Shown here one piece after another: positions 23,295 through 36,122 of a DNA stretch of 64,000 bases. This stretch comes from Isoetes taiwanensis (lineage: Eukaryota > Streptophyta > Lycopodiopsida > Isoetales > Isoetaceae). The stretch spans positions 23,157,569-23,221,568 of the forward strand of contig JAJEKV010000003.1 of assembly GCA_021234155.1 (NCBI GenBank). The letters are read 5' to 3'. The notes below the pieces were generated by a model. It had not been told where the DNA came from, did no database searches, and saw only the letters and a program-made list of their open reading frames with translations. The first letter of the stretch is position 1. Each line of letters starts with the position of its first letter. Position numbers and translations under genes: made by a program.

Positions 23295-26200
23295 GCAGCT
23301 TATTGGTTTAAAATGAAAAACCGATTTCATCTTGCAGAGGCACTTCTCGGTATTCTAGAAAGCTGATTTTCAAGGTAGTTTTTGCATTTCATTTCTGGTT
23401 TTTGGAGGAGCAAAGGCATTTCGTTTTTGGTTCTTGCAGGAGCAAATACATTTCGTTTTTGCTCAAAGCTCTTCAAAACAATCCGTGAAAGCTCTTCTGA
23501 GAAAAAGGAGCATTGGAGCATGCATACAATCCTTATCATCCCTTTTCTTGCATTTCGTTTTTGGATCTTGCAAATGCATTTCGTTTTTTATTCTTGAATT
23601 CGTTTCTGGTCTTGAACTCAGTTATGCTATATTTATGGTTTTTTTTTCCTCCAATGGAGCTTTGGAGCGGTCATGGCTGAAGCTAGAAGAACCTTTTTCT
23701 ACTGTTTCGTTTTTCAGTTTCAAAGTCATTGCACCAAGATCTTTCCAGGTACTACTTTGCAGAATTTCGTTTTAAAAATGCAATCAAAGTACATTTATCT
23801 GAATGAATGCCCTGCATGATATTTTACTTTCATCTCATTTTAGTTTTCATGTCTAATAATATTAGCAGGCTGAGGCTAAGGTAAGCCAAGGCCGCTTTCT
23901 AGCCTTATTGCTGATTCTTTTTACAAGAAGATTGGAGCATGACACTGGTTACTCTTGGTTGCAAAGCTTGGCATCCTTAGTGCTAATGCCAATGACACTG
24001 GTTACTCTTGGTTGCAAAGCTTGGCATCCTTAGTGCTAATGCCAAGAAAATATTTATAGTTTTAGTGGCTTTGCTGGGGCCTTCTCATGTGATGTAGATT
24101 AGAGAAAACAATGTGCTATTGGTGGGGAAAATTGCATGCTATTAATGGATTCTAAGACATGGATTGGTGAAAATTAAATCTTTCTTTTAATTTGACTTAC
24201 AGGTGAGGCCATGCTTGCAAGGACATCAATAAAGTTTATAAATATTTTTGCATATGCTACGTCATGCCAGACGTGAAAAATTGCTGCTGCTGCTGCTACA
24301 AACTCATACAGGTTAGTTGCTCTGCGTTGTAAACTATCGTTTGTATGTCTTTTAAATTTTATATGGACAGGACATGCATCTCATCATGTGATTGTACAAG
24401 GCATCTAAAGCAATCAGTTAAATGTGTTCACAGGTCTGTGTCTTTTTATCACAAAGACAAGCAACCCAGAGTCTGTGTCTGTAGTTTAATCTCAAAGTAC
24501 TCTGTAGTATTAATTATCCAAATGGGGATATAAGTCTGAAAGTTATGATCAGTGTGATTGCTAATGAAGAAATGGGTTCGAATCCTCTCATCAATGCATG
24601 ATATGCTGACTAAGATCCTATAGTGCTGAATGAGATCGCTGATCTATGTGAGGGGATGTACGGCAATGGAGCCGGTGGCAGTTTTCCTCGATCTGTTTTA
24701 TCTATATTCCAGCTTATATATATAACTTCGTCCTTGCTTCTGCTGATAGAAATTTATTGAATAAGTAGATAGGAGCAAGGCACATCTAATGTTATATAAA
24801 GCTGCAAATTAATCGCTGGCAAAGATGTAAAAGGTGGATTGTACATGATAAAAAGCTGGATCTTTAGATCAGATGATTCCTCTTTCTATTTGTTTTGATT
24901 TTGCTTTCTATGCAAGCGTACACGGTGGTTTGCCATTTTGCTGTTGGAGTGGAGCGGAGATCCTTGCTTATTTTGTTATATAGATCAAATGCTTATTTTG
25001 TTAGCAATCTATGAAAATTCGCCAGCTCCCATTTCAATTCTTTGTGCATTCATTGTGTGTACTTGAATGTATTGAAAATCTTAAATGAAATATTGCTGAG
25101 TTTATAAGTTTTCATGGTTTGCATCAATAGGCATTGACTATGAGCTCAAAACAAGTTTGAACACCTCAAGGGAACATACGGCTCACATTCGCACAGGTAA
25201 ATCAGAGTTGTATCACACTGCCATAAAATTGCGACTAGACACACTGGCTTAGTTTGCCATTCTATTTGGCAGGCTTCTACTGGTTTAGTTTTGCATTCTA
25301 TTTGGCTGGCCCATTGCTCTGAAACAACACAATGTCATCTCTGCACATCTGGGTGATACAGAAATTCCAATGAGATACCATGTTGTCTTGCATTAATGGG
25401 TGATACAGAAATTCCAATGAGATACCATGTTGTCTTGCATTAAGATATGTGAATCTTTAAGCCTCTATAAGAATCAAGGTATCTTCACCGTAACGTAAAC
25501 ATATTTGTTTCACATTAGACATTTTAGCTTAGTTTAACAGTCAATCACATTTATCATAGTGCTGCTAAAGTTTATCAGAGTCCATTTAGAGCAAGGCTAT
25601 TTATTTCAATTGCAGCTTCTAGAATATGTACTCCCGCTAACAATTGTTTTCAGAAAGATACAAGATATGCTAGAACGTGTAAATATTCTTGGGATTCTAT
25701 AGGAATTTCACAGGAACTTTTAATTAAGCTGCACACTAAACCGAGATTTTTATTGAACTTCATGTAGACTCTTAAATAAGTTGCATCACTGACCAAAATC
25801 TTTATTGCGGCATAAGCTTTAGGTAAATAATGCACTACGTTGCTTTCTTCAAGTGATGACGTTGATATATATAACAATGGAAATAACCATAGCCTCTGTA
25901 ATAACAGACCCTATTTTGCCCAATTAACCTTACTAAGTTTGACCTCAAATAATAACCGACACTGTTACACTTTACGTTATGCACCAAAAATGTCCCTAAA
26001 TTTAATGTTGCCAATAAATCATGATAGACAAAATGGACATGCAATACTAGCCTTTATCTACACAAGCATTTAAACATATCAACAACCAATAATATTCACT
26101 CTTGCATCTGTCTCTCTATCTCATTCCTAGCCAAACTGCACATTCCAGCCATCCAACCTTTTATCAATCCCAACCTATCATGATCTTGCTAATTCTTGGC

Positions 26201-26587
26201 AATATCGGGCACCTGAAACACCTATTATATTATAGCGATCTAGAGCTCTAGAGCACACTGACACATAAAATCATTGTTTGGTGAAATAATTGGATACCAG
26301 ACATGTAATGTATGCGTACCCAATTTTTTCTGCATGTTTGGTGAAATTTATAGGATACAAGACATGTAATGTATGCGTACCTAATTTTCATATGAGGCAA
26401 ATCATATCAACTCTTACACACATCAACCTTTGTCATTGTAACAACATCAGACACACAAAAGTAACACACTTATATTAATGGCAAGTGAAAACACACAAGC
26501 TCTTGGATTTAGCGGCAATGCCGTGCACACTTATACTACACAAGGGAAGTCTACTCAAGGGGATGTTGTTTACACGGATATGCTTTA

Positions 26588-26770
26588 GGAAGGAAGGAAG
26601 GAAGTAAGTTTATTTTAACGTCCATGGAGGCCAGAGGCCTATGAGACGGCACAGAACAGGCAAAAAAACCCCAACACCAAGAACAAACAATGTAATCAGA
26701 CAAGAGAACCCTACTAAGGGATGAAAAACCCCCACTTGGGAGGAAAAACCCTAACAAAGAGGCTCTCAAA
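26588..26770 (-). mobile_element. LINE-like 3' tail, inverted, inside Helitron H1
   Basis: Read on the minus strand, it shows gggtttttcctcccaag, then gggggtttttcatccc, then ctcataggcctctggcctcc, atggacgttaaaa and a cttcc microsatellite. The same order (folded GGTTTTT/GGGG block, cccataggcc, tggtctccgtggacg, ataaaa, short microsatellite) forms the 3' ends at 41110-41476 and 43377-45150. It is therefore a truncated member of the same non-LTR family. Confidence 0.7.
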
Positions 26771-26983
26771 TACCATGCCCCGTAAGAGCAAGTCCGACGG
26801 CCGAATCAAACGGAGGATGTAAGCTCACGCAATCGCTACCATAGGTGATGCGAGTAACTGATGTAGCGGTGTGTCAGAGCATCTAAGATCAGTGTGCACT
26901 CAAAGTTGCATATGAACATTAAAGGCCGAGTAAAAACACATGCCAGGACATTAGCCCGGCAACGCCGGGCACCCGTTTACTAG

Positions 26984-28482
26984 TCTACTTACTTAAAAAG
27001 TTTTTGCCCTTTCTCTCTCACGCCGGTGTCCCCTTTCCGGCCGCCGGATGTAACGCTTTTTCCGGCAAAAAACGCTTTTTTCCGGCGAGACGTCTTCTTC
27101 CGGCGACATTTTCTCTTTCTTTGGTGGGCGGTGGGCACTTAATTGGCGGTAGGAGGGGTGGGTAATGGCCGTTGAGTAGGTGGGGATAATGTTGAATCTC
27201 GTTCGAAATTTAGAGGCGAATTCTTCACGAGAGAGGAGCTATGGGCGGTTCAATCGGTGAACACGGACTATTTCGGCAAGTAGTTTTTCCATGCCCACTA
27301 CTTAAAGGGGTTTTTTTCTTCGAGCAACGGGCAACTGATTTGGAGCTACAACCGGGTGGAGCTTCATTGTCGAACTAACTTGCTTTCGATTTGCAATCTT
27401 CTCGAAGTTTTAAATCCCGGGTGCGACAATCCATGCAAAGGCGAAGTTTTTCTTGGGCTATTATTTGTGGGAGCGGTCAAGTCGTTCAAGCAAAAGCAGA
27501 GGTCGTTGAAGCTTAGTTCATTTTTTCTTTATTTTATTGAGTTAATCTGTTGTGGCAAAGCAAAAGTTAACTGTTTTGTTTTGAAGCGAGAGGTTGAAGC
27601 AAAGCAAAAGTTGTGAAAAAAGCGAGGTCGTTGAAGCTTAGGAGCGGCGAGCCCATGTTTTCTATGGGTGCATGCATCCCCAGCTCTTCCTTTATTGGCG
27701 TGGCGGTAAGTATTTTCTGCTCCGAGCTTCTACGATTTTTGAGCTGCCATGTCTGCCGAGATCTAAAACATGGCATTGAATGTCAAAAGTGGCAGCAGGA
27801 GATTTCGTCACGTGAAAGCGGTGGCGACTTTCAACGACCTTGAACTAATCTACGGTGCATGTAATCCCAACGGTATCGTTTCTCATCTTCTTATTACGTG
27901 CAGTTACGACATTAGTGCGATGGCTTGATGTGGGGCGGCATGTGAAGCAGAGGTTCGTGAAGCAAAGGAGGCTGCTGGCAAAGACCGGAATGCATTAAGT
28001 TCGAGCTCGCTGCGTTTTCATCTACGCAACAAGTTACGCGCAAAAGCGTTTTACTTTTGTGGGGCATTCAAATCCACAAATCTGTATTTTTGTGCAAAGT
28101 TCCATTTCTGTTTTGGTGATGGTACTCAAACCGAAAAGCTTTGGTCTTAATCATGTAACGGTTCATTTGGAAGTCTGGGTTTTTCCTCTTGGCTTTCATA
28201 AACATGTCTATGAAGCACTTGATAGAACACTCTTGATGAGATATCACGTGTCAGATCATTTGGAGGATTCGTTGTTGTTTGGGGAGGATATTTTTGCCTC
28301 CTTGAGGTACACCTATCTATATAGACCATGTTGAGGTCATCATAAATATATAAGTGATGAACCACAACAACAAAAGTAAATCATGTCCTGGAATACAGAA
28401 AGTTGCACAAATAGACGTTAAAGACCAAGTAAAAACAAAAACTAGGACATTAGCCTGGCAACGCCGGGCACACGTTTACTAG
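26984..28482 (+). mobile_element. Non-autonomous Helitron H2, joined to H1
   Basis: It starts TCTACTTACTTAAAAAG, sharing roughly the first 110 bp with H1 (including the ccggatgtaacgctttttcc word). It ends with GCCTGGC-AAC-GCCGGGC (28453-28469, one G-T pair) and CTAG (28479-28482), followed by T. About 60 bp before the 3' end also match H1. The interior is different and shorter. I recognise no gene inside, although several GC-richer stretches (27240-28000) could be captured gene pieces. Confidence 0.85.
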
Positions 28483-28970
28483 TGTTCATCTTAATTTTTT
28501 TCGATCCTACCTTCTATATTTTGCTTATTTTAATACTCTGATCAAGGATTCCTTGATAAAGTATCGACTAATCTATGCTGAATTAGGAAAAGAAAAATTC
28601 ACAAAGTTGAAGGCACTCAGAAGGATTACTTCATCAAGTTGATTTTAGTGGTGTGAGTTCCCCTGAATGAATCTATCCAATTAGGTATACTTGCTATTGT
28701 TTCCGTTACCAATAGCTTTAACCAGTAATCATTATACAGCAATATAAAAATGCCCTACAAAAAAGGCGTAAAAATTGTATCTAACTTACTAAAACCAGGA
28801 CAAACAGGACAAAATTCATGCATATATTAGGTGACTGAAGAAGTTTTGATACAGGGTGACTGAGATAAAGCCAATCACCAAGAAAAAGGAGTCAGCAGGA
28901 TAAAAACTCATGACAAAAAAGAAAACGGACTCACCAACACACGATGGTATTTCTGCTGAAACTGATGAAC

Positions 28971-29890
28971 TTATGGACTTTTGAGCCTGTGCAGAGCCTC
29001 ACCTTCAAGTACTTTCATCTTCCATTCAAGCTCCCCGTGCACTTTGAATTCCAAGACATCACCAAGGCGTAGCCCAAATACTTTCTTAAAATCTGCCCAA
29101 CCAACACTAAGGCAATTCTTGCTGGTTTTTGGTGCTAGAGCCATTTTCTTATTGTCGGGTCCATTGATTAATACACAGCATCCCTTAGGAGGATTTCGCC
29201 ACTTATCGTCCTGGTCTAATATCTAAAAAATAAATAAAAGAATACGTTAAGATTACTTACAGTAATTAGAAGAAAAACGCAACAGAAGCATACCAAGCCT
29301 CTATTAAAATTCGCTTTTAGCAGAGCAACACGAAATGGTTTCTTCGACGACAGTTCGTCCTTGTCGGATAACTCATCATCACTGATAAAAATCTGATCTT
29401 CCTTATGAGGATGCGGAGGAATGGGAGTATTAAGATCAGCATCATGTGCATTTTTTGGAGCAGCGGCAATGTTAAGATCACCATCATGGGCAGAGGCATT
29501 GTTGCTACAGCCGCCAATTTCCCAATTACCAACTGGTTTAACCCGATAACTGCCATCACAAAGCTTAACTGTCAACCGACATCCATTGTTAGACACCATG
29601 CAGAGCAGAGCAGTGCCATCGATCATGTTGTTCCCATGTAAAAAAGCTTCCCATCCATCAACAAAAAATGTTTTACTTTCCACTAATACTCCTTGCCATT
29701 AGGGCCAACTACAGCAACATGCTGGTCGACTGCCAGTGACACTCCATCCACCTCCTACAACAAATGAGAGCCATCAACAACCCAAATGACAAAAATAGAA
29801 TAAAACAATGACAGCCGAACTTACCAGCAATTGTCCATACTTTACATCAACTAGGAAAGCAGTGGCCATCGCCAAAAATCCGGAAAGCTA
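28971..29890 (-). pseudogene. B3-domain (REM-like) gene, three exons, interrupted
   Basis: Minus-strand exons: about 29890-29825 (GFLAMATAFLVDVKYGQLL, donor ctg|gtaa), 29754-29294 (EVDGVSLAVDQHVAVVGPNGKEY, then FFVDGWEAFLHGNNM, then an acidic linker), and 29210-28971 (DDKWRNPPKGCCVL...LGDVLEFKVHGELEWKMKV, stop TAA). Introns are about 70 and 83 bp with GT/AG ends. The first B3 domain is broken: TAG at 29685-29683 follows GPNGKEY, and a frame change is needed to reach FFVDGW. B3 proteins bind DNA and regulate transcription in plants; this copy has an N-terminal and a C-terminal B3 half. It is related to the fragment at 14258-14500. It could be functional only if an unseen splice removes the stop. 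Confidence 0.65.
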
Positions 29891-30174
29891 TGTCGCTGCA
29901 CTATTGCGTCCACAGGATAAAGAAAAAATGCTGCTAAAGAAATACATAAAATGGATAAGGAGCAGAGTAATGCAGACGTAATGACATCCGGCATCCCAGT
30001 GTAGTGTAATGATTAGGCGTGTATCCTAGTCCCATCGAAATTAATTACCGTAAATCCTAAATATGGGTTAGCATAGTCGCTTGTCCTGAAACCTTTGGTT
30101 TAGAAAATAGGTGGACACCATGTTTGATATTCGATTAGCACCATAGTCCAAGTTAGCCAAATACTAATCAAATA

Positions 30175-30300
30175 ATGCCAGCGATTCGACACCGTCGGAT
30201 CGCCATTCTGGGGAGAGACGAGACTATTTATATGCATCTTCCTCCTTTCACCCTTATCGGCGTCTTCTCACAGCAGTGTACGTGCGCCCTTTCTTCCCTC
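30175..30300 (+). promoter_or_regulatory. TATA-box promoter-like region
   Basis: The sequence ctatttatatgc (about 30221-30236) is followed by a pyrimidine-rich stretch (cttcctcctttcaccctta), typical of a plant TATA box with a CT-rich leader. No clear gene follows; the downstream DNA is a GC-rich repeat block, so the promoter may serve a non-coding or dead unit. Confidence 0.35.
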
Positions 30301-30404
30301 CCACCCCCCTCTCCATCTCTTGTTCCCGCTATGCATTTTTTCATAATAGTTTCTTTTTCAGCTTTTTGATATCGGCGTGGTCGCTGCGGACCAACCCTCG
30401 GGAT

Positions 30405-30540
30405 GGGAGGATTTGTTTTTTCGCGTGGCACGCGTGAACAGCCCCTCCTTGCGAGGTCTTGTTGCGTGGCTCGCATGAACAGCCCCTCCACATTGGGAGG
30501 TGTTTTTGTTTCGCGTGGCACGCGTGACCAGCCCCTCCCC
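30405..30540 (+). repeat. Three-fold GC-rich repeat
   Basis: The phrase cgtggcacgcgtgaacagc, followed by ccctcc, is repeated three times (about 30424, 30466 with tggctcgcatg, and 30514 with gaccagc). Each is preceded by gggagg and a T-rich run. The GC-rich words stand out from the surroundings. Confidence 0.65.
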
Positions 30541-30784
30541 GTTTTCTTTTTCTTTGGGGAGGCCTTTTTATGGTATTTGTTCTCTTGTTATAACTTTCTT
30601 GTTAACGTTTTTTCCAGGTATCGAGTCATCCTTTTCTCTCTCACACTTAACGGGTTATTTCTTTGAGTTTTTTACTTTGCAGGCTCACTCCATTACAGTC
30701 GCTTCGCCCAGGGAATCGAGGAATTTTTGACGTTGCATCCTCTCCTCATAAGGTTGGCGGTCCGGGTTTTTCGGGAGCCCCCGG

Positions 30785-30859
30785 GCGAGGGTTTATCATT
30801 AGGGTTTTCCTCGAAAACCCGAAAGGGCGGGGTTTTTTATCCCGATGATAAGCCCTCGC
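30785..30859 (+). other. Long stem-loop enclosing a GGTTTTCC/GGGGTTTTTT core
   Basis: GCGAGGGTTTATCAT (30785-30799) pairs with ATGATAAGCCCTCGC (30845-30859), 15 bp with one G-T pair. The loop holds gggttttcctcgaaaaccc and gggcggggttttttatccc, the same core as in the LINE-tail hairpins at 41324-41390 and 44989-45055, but closed by a different stem. Confidence 0.65.
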
Positions 30860-30941
30860 ACGGCGCCTCTCTTTGGCCCTTCTCCATGCAGCACCGTCTC
30901 CACATCCTACATGGACTAGGTCCTTGTGTTTTTCTTTTTCA

Positions 30942-30978
30942 GGGGTAGTCCGATAAGGTTCCTATGGTCGGCTACCCC
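30942..30978 (+). other. Hairpin GGGGTAG...CTACCCC
   Basis: GGGGTAG(T)CCGA pairs with TCGGCTACCCC across a short loop, leaving one bulged T. It follows a T-rich tract (tttctttttcag). Function unknown. Confidence 0.5.
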
Positions 30979-30999
30979 ACTTGGATATTCCAAAACGTT

Positions 31000-33900
31000 G
31001 TATATACTGCTGTGATGAAAGATATGCCTATCTATATGTTGAGTACAGACAAATAAAAAGTCTTATATATTAAATTCGAACATCTTTGTCACAAGGGGTT
31101 TCATGTTTGATTAAACATTTGACATATAGTTTAAACGACATATAGTCCAATAATTCAGTCAGTATTTGTCCAACAGTTTGAGCAGGAGCTTGCTTGAAAG
31201 GAGCCTGAGAACATGGCACGCTGAGGTAGATGCGCTGGCTAAATACGTTGCGAGTGTTGAGGTGGCAAGTTAGATTTAATTCAAAGGTATATTGTTGGCA
31301 TAATTTTAATTTTAATCTGTCGTTGGTAGTTCTTTGAGGTCCTTAGACCAATTGTATGCAAATAAAACCTATCCAAGTTTAGACTAATCATCCCGTTTTC
31401 CTATAGACGATGACATATCACCTGTTCTTCTTTGTTTAATATGCTATTCGTTTTAAAGGCATGTTAAATCTAAGCTAAGATATAGTCAGACGTCTTGATT
31501 CATGTTTTAAACTTGGGAGTTGTACTCTACAACAACCTTAGTGATTTCATGCTATGAACACAAGAAAAATGATGAAAAATATCTAAGTGTTTCCAGTTTT
31601 GAATATCTATCCATGCGATAGCCTTCACCATGTCAAGGTTATCAAACCTCTATGATTTTGAGCTTTTTTGTTTCATGTGCCAAATTTTGATGCCTTTCGT
31701 TCGTATATCATTTGAAAGAATAACATATCACACAGAGCTAGTCATGTTTCTCCTATTTGCATTGATCTGTATCTTTCATGTTTATGTACTTGCATTTTAA
31801 ATCATCTGGTATGTGAAAGCTTATTTAATTTACTTTCTTCTGCGCATCTCATAATGGCGTTCCTACCTTGAGAGTTTCCATTTATTGGCACCTTTTTGTT
31901 ACGCTTACAACTCAGCCATGAGCAAGTGTCATTTTGCATATAGGAGATTTCTTTGCACACAACATGGATATGCCATTGTTTTTCATTCTAGCCCAAATGC
32001 AATCGCAGCCAACGCGACAATGAAGACTTGGTTGTATGAGGGTCAAATTGAGTTCATAGTCTTCTATGTTTTGATTATTGCCTCTAGCATTCATTTTCGT
32101 TTTAGTTTCTTTGACGCCAGTATTTGTTGCTAGGTGACAAAATACATTTGGAACATCCTTACTCTCTATGACTCTATGTATCCTTATAATTCTCATAGCG
32201 CCTACCCGATTATACTTCTAAAACTTCGTAAACCATGTAAATGTAATCATCAATGAGTCATTGAACCAAGGAGAATCTTACAAAATCTAGAAAACTTGCA
32301 TTGTTGCCCATGGCAATACTTATTATTGGGTAGAGAAATAAAATCTAGGTTTAAACGGATTCTAGGCTTAAACGGATTGGAGTACACTGAAAGAGTCGAA
32401 TTTAGTGGAATCCTCATACAATGATTGAAGATCTAAGCAGATTAAGAAATCCTAAAGGATCTAAAAAAATCTTCATAGAACCTTAGAGAGTCTAAGGAAA
32501 TATTACGATCCACTTACAATTATCATTCTTTCAAATTCCATAAAGATTCTAACATTATCTGGAAATTTGCATTTGTCACTGTTTTTCATTCTACATAACC
32601 TTGGATTTGTTTTTGAGGCCACAGGCATTTCGACACATGGTATATTGCAAAATAACATTCTCACCGAGAAAATGTTACCTTTTGGGAAGTGGCAATTTTC
32701 TATACAAAAGATTGTCTATCCATTGGGTGGGTTGTTTTTTTTTCACAACAAAAACACGTTTTTGTTGCGTAACGGTTGGCATGAAACAATATAAATGTTT
32801 TATTTCTTCACAATGATCATAGATTGCATATTTTCTGTTGTTTCTAGTCACTTAGAAACATTGCCAAGCATTGTCACTCATTCTTTGATGAGATGTCTTC
32901 AAATCATCCAAAGCCAGCAAACCTTCATCATGCTCGGGGCACACACGACTAAACAAAGGTCAAATAACAAATAAAATTAAGTTAAATGAGGCTCTTATTC
33001 AAATTGTCGCTCATTCTTTTATGAGATGTCTCAAAATCATCTGAAGCTGGCAAACCTTCACCATGCTCGGGGCACACACAATTAAACAAAGGTCAAATAA
33101 GAAATACAATCAAGTTAAATGAGGCTCTTATTCAAGTCGACTGGTAACTTGCTAAAAGTCAAAGTAAAAAATGTGCAATGCCAAGTTATAGCTACAACTA
33201 AAAAGTCAAAGTCAAAGTCATAGCTGTAGTCGCGGTCAATTTTGAGTCAACCTATTGGTTCCACTTTTGTCAAACTTCTAGTCGACCTCCTAGAAAGAAT
33301 GTCAGTCCAACGTATTGTCAACCGGCGTTGGGCAAACCTTTTAGGTCAGATTGGAAAAGTTCATATGGTTTTTTCGACTAGTCGGGTATTTTATCTTCAG
33401 AGCTGGAACTTTCTATTGTCTTAATAGAAGATCATAAGAGAACTTGCAGAAAAAATTCTTACGATACACTAATTTAACGAAACAATTCGCAATTTCAATT
33501 AGTTGGTTTATAGTGGTTCTCGAACTTTGCCCAACACTGATGTCAACTCTCTCTAGCAAGTCTGTGTTTGTTTCTTATATTAAGTTTCTGTTGGATTGCT
33601 CAAGATCGAGTTCCATTGATTTGTAAGAGAATTTTTAAATTTGCATTGTTCCATAAGGTTTCGTTAAAAATCCATCAAAAGTCATTATATTGTGTAGGAT
33701 TGTATGAAGTTACAGCAAAGTGGTGCAATTGATTTAGGCCCAACGTGATTATTGTGCTCTTAGAGTGGTGATACCTCAAGTGTAGAGGCGTAGGTGAGAA
33801 AAGCACACACATGTTGAACGAAGAAAAGAGTACACCTCGGGTTCTAGAAAGTAACATCTAATGTGTGACCAAAGTCACCCCGAAAACTAAGATTCTGCAG

Positions 33901-35990
33901 CGATTCCATATAAATTGGAAATGACATCTTTCTAAAGATGTTTTTTCAAGAGTGCATCTTCGCTTGGCAGGTTAGAATATACACTATGGATGGATAGTGC
34001 GTTGTGAATGGGGCATTAACCCTTAATGCAACAACATGGGCATTGTTTACAAAATTAAAAACTTAATCAAGGTAAATTTAAAGTAAATTTAGCTTGATTA
34101 AATTATTTCGCAAATTGTATACTTGTCAGAGATGCTTAATTCACCAGGTGCACCACGGCCTAATGATCACAAGCTACAAGCAACTGCCATATGTATTATA
34201 AATCCTTCTGTATGTTCTGCACGCCTTATAAAGAAAACACTTAGACAACTTCATAAAAGTAGTGCTAGTGGGAAGGTAGGTCTAGAAGTCGTGATAAATT
34301 TAAATGATCGCATGAATAGAACCTTGGGCTAATCTTCGAAAATCTACAGGAATCTTTCACACTAGGTCTGTTTTGAAAAGTTGCCTTCATGCAATCGTTG
34401 ATATTACAAATGTTGAAAATCACAAAGAATTTTCAAGGAGTTATGGCAAAGAACATATGACGTAATTTCACATAATTTTTAGAAGCGATGAGGAAAATGA
34501 TGTGTTAAAGGCATAGAGTGTTGATAGAGAACCTAAGAAATTGAAAAAAATCTAAGGATAGTTTCGAAGAATGTAGGGGATGGAAGCAATCAAATTGCTA
34601 TTAGAAAAACAATATGTTGCACTGGCTAATGTTATTCTTTTACCTTTGTACCATTATTATATTAGTTTCAGGGTGAGAATATCAATGCGGAGACTAGAGA
34701 TGGAACCGCCTAAAATTCTTTTTGAAATCTTTCTTACTTGAACTGAAGGGGTAATTTGTTATGTGGTTGTGTGTCATTGCCAAACGACCTATAAGTGAAT
34801 AACTATGTTTGTTACGTCTATTAACAACTATCATAGATAGCATAGAGATAGGTCACTTGAATTCAATTTGAGTTCTTCCGACGTAGTTCTCGACAGTCAA
34901 CTTTAGACCTTTATATGTTTGGACCTTGTCAAGGCCGTATACAATTGACCATGTGCAAACACATCTGTTTGTAAATCCAACACAATTTTATCCAGTGTCA
35001 GCCCAAGACAACACAATGTGTGCGTCCAAGCAGGATTTAATTTATAGTATTTGCGTCGCTATGAAATGTTGTAAATAAGGGAAGGAAAAGGAAAGATATA
35101 GTGATGAAAAATACACAATCGTTCTTGAGGTATGAATGTGGAGAATGTTATGTACAGTACCGACATACAGTTTGCATAGTTTAACGGATAGAGCCTTGCT
35201 ATGAGTTTGAAGGTAGCACAAAATCTACAACGTCACTAGTAATACGACTAAATCTCATTCCTAAGTTTACTAGCGCTGCATTAGGCCTATGCAACATTTT
35301 CAAAAGATTCTATGAGATTCTTCGTGCTTTTCGATGAATCTATCAAGATTGCCAAACATATTGCAAGTATTCCTCAAGATCATAGAAAAATCCATTGCAA
35401 CCCATACCTAGTGTAAATGATACAATAAAGTTTTCTTAAGATCCCCCTACAAAACAATGTTAGACTAGGTTATTGACTTTTGAAGATCTTGACAATACTT
35501 CTTACTACAAACAATCGAAGGAGAAGATTGTGAGAGAAATTATTGGCAGTACTATCACCAAATTCTCAAATTATTTTGCAATTTGTACACTTGTTAGAGA
35601 TGCTTAATTGACCAGGTGCACCACAGCCTAATGATCACAAGCTGCAAGCAACTGCCATATGTCACTGCCTTATCACAACCATCTTGTGTGTTATACCATA
35701 TATGAAGAATTTCATATCTATTCACCCACAACACAAAAAATTATATAGATCAGAATGTTGATCCAACTTCAGCGTATCCTTCCTACATATAAAGATATAT
35801 ACAATCATCTGAAAAACATGGTAAGCATATTCTTTAAAATTGGTCAAACATTAAATAAAACATTTACTCTTAAAATTAAATAAGATCTTCCGGAGAATCG
35901 TGACGTGCAACCAACTGTAATCCAGGAATTAAGATTTTACGGGAGTTGGCAGAGGGAATTATTTATAGTATGCGACTGTTGAGACTGGGC
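31000..35990. other. Repeat-rich intergenic stretch without a supported gene
   Basis: A 135-bp unit containing catgctcggggcacacac and gttaaatgaggctcttattc is tandemly duplicated at 32869-33003 and 33005-33140. A block around gatgcttaatt(c/g)accagg is present at about 34103-34193 and again, well conserved, at about 35578-35670. AGATTCC-type degenerate repeats lie at 32340-32560, 34340-34570 and 35300-35420. Short open frames (31885-32133, 32567-32816, 34123-34332) show no recognisable domain. Confidence 0.55.
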
Positions 35991-35995
35991 TGTCT

Positions 35996-36002
35996 TATAA
36001 AT
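35996..36002 (+). promoter_or_regulatory. TATA box (TATAAAT)
   Basis: TATAAAT stands about 120 bp upstream of the ATG at 36123, followed by a leader of about 90 bp. The spacing suits a plant RNA polymerase II promoter for the small gene that follows. Confidence 0.5.
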
Positions 36003-36122
36003 TGAGGCAAGACCATTGGAGTAATCCATCCAGCTTCAGCTCGTCTGTTAGTTATTTGTGTTTTCTTGTTGTAGCTAAAGAGAAGGTTAAGACATCTTCA
36101 GTAGTTGGTGCTCGACACTGAG

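Larger units (their letters stand above)
22591..26983 (+). mobile_element. Non-autonomous Helitron H1
   Basis: It begins TCTACTTACTTAAAAAG right after an A (22590). It ends with a perfect 7-bp hairpin GCCCGGC-AAC-GCCGGGC (26954-26970), nine bases, then CTAG (26980-26983). These are the standard Helitron ends (5' TC, 3' hairpin plus CTRR). No transposase is encoded. The body carries a 53-bp direct duplication (near 23945-24050), a 47-bp one (near 25350-25440), a short CAAG-type microsatellite (23272-23294) and an inverted LINE tail (26588-26770). The next element starts at the very next base. Confidence 0.85.

Noticed and set aside
24560-24600. tRNA gene suggested by gggttcgaatcctct
   Set aside because: No A box or stems at the right distance; similarly ggttcgaattct near 38935.
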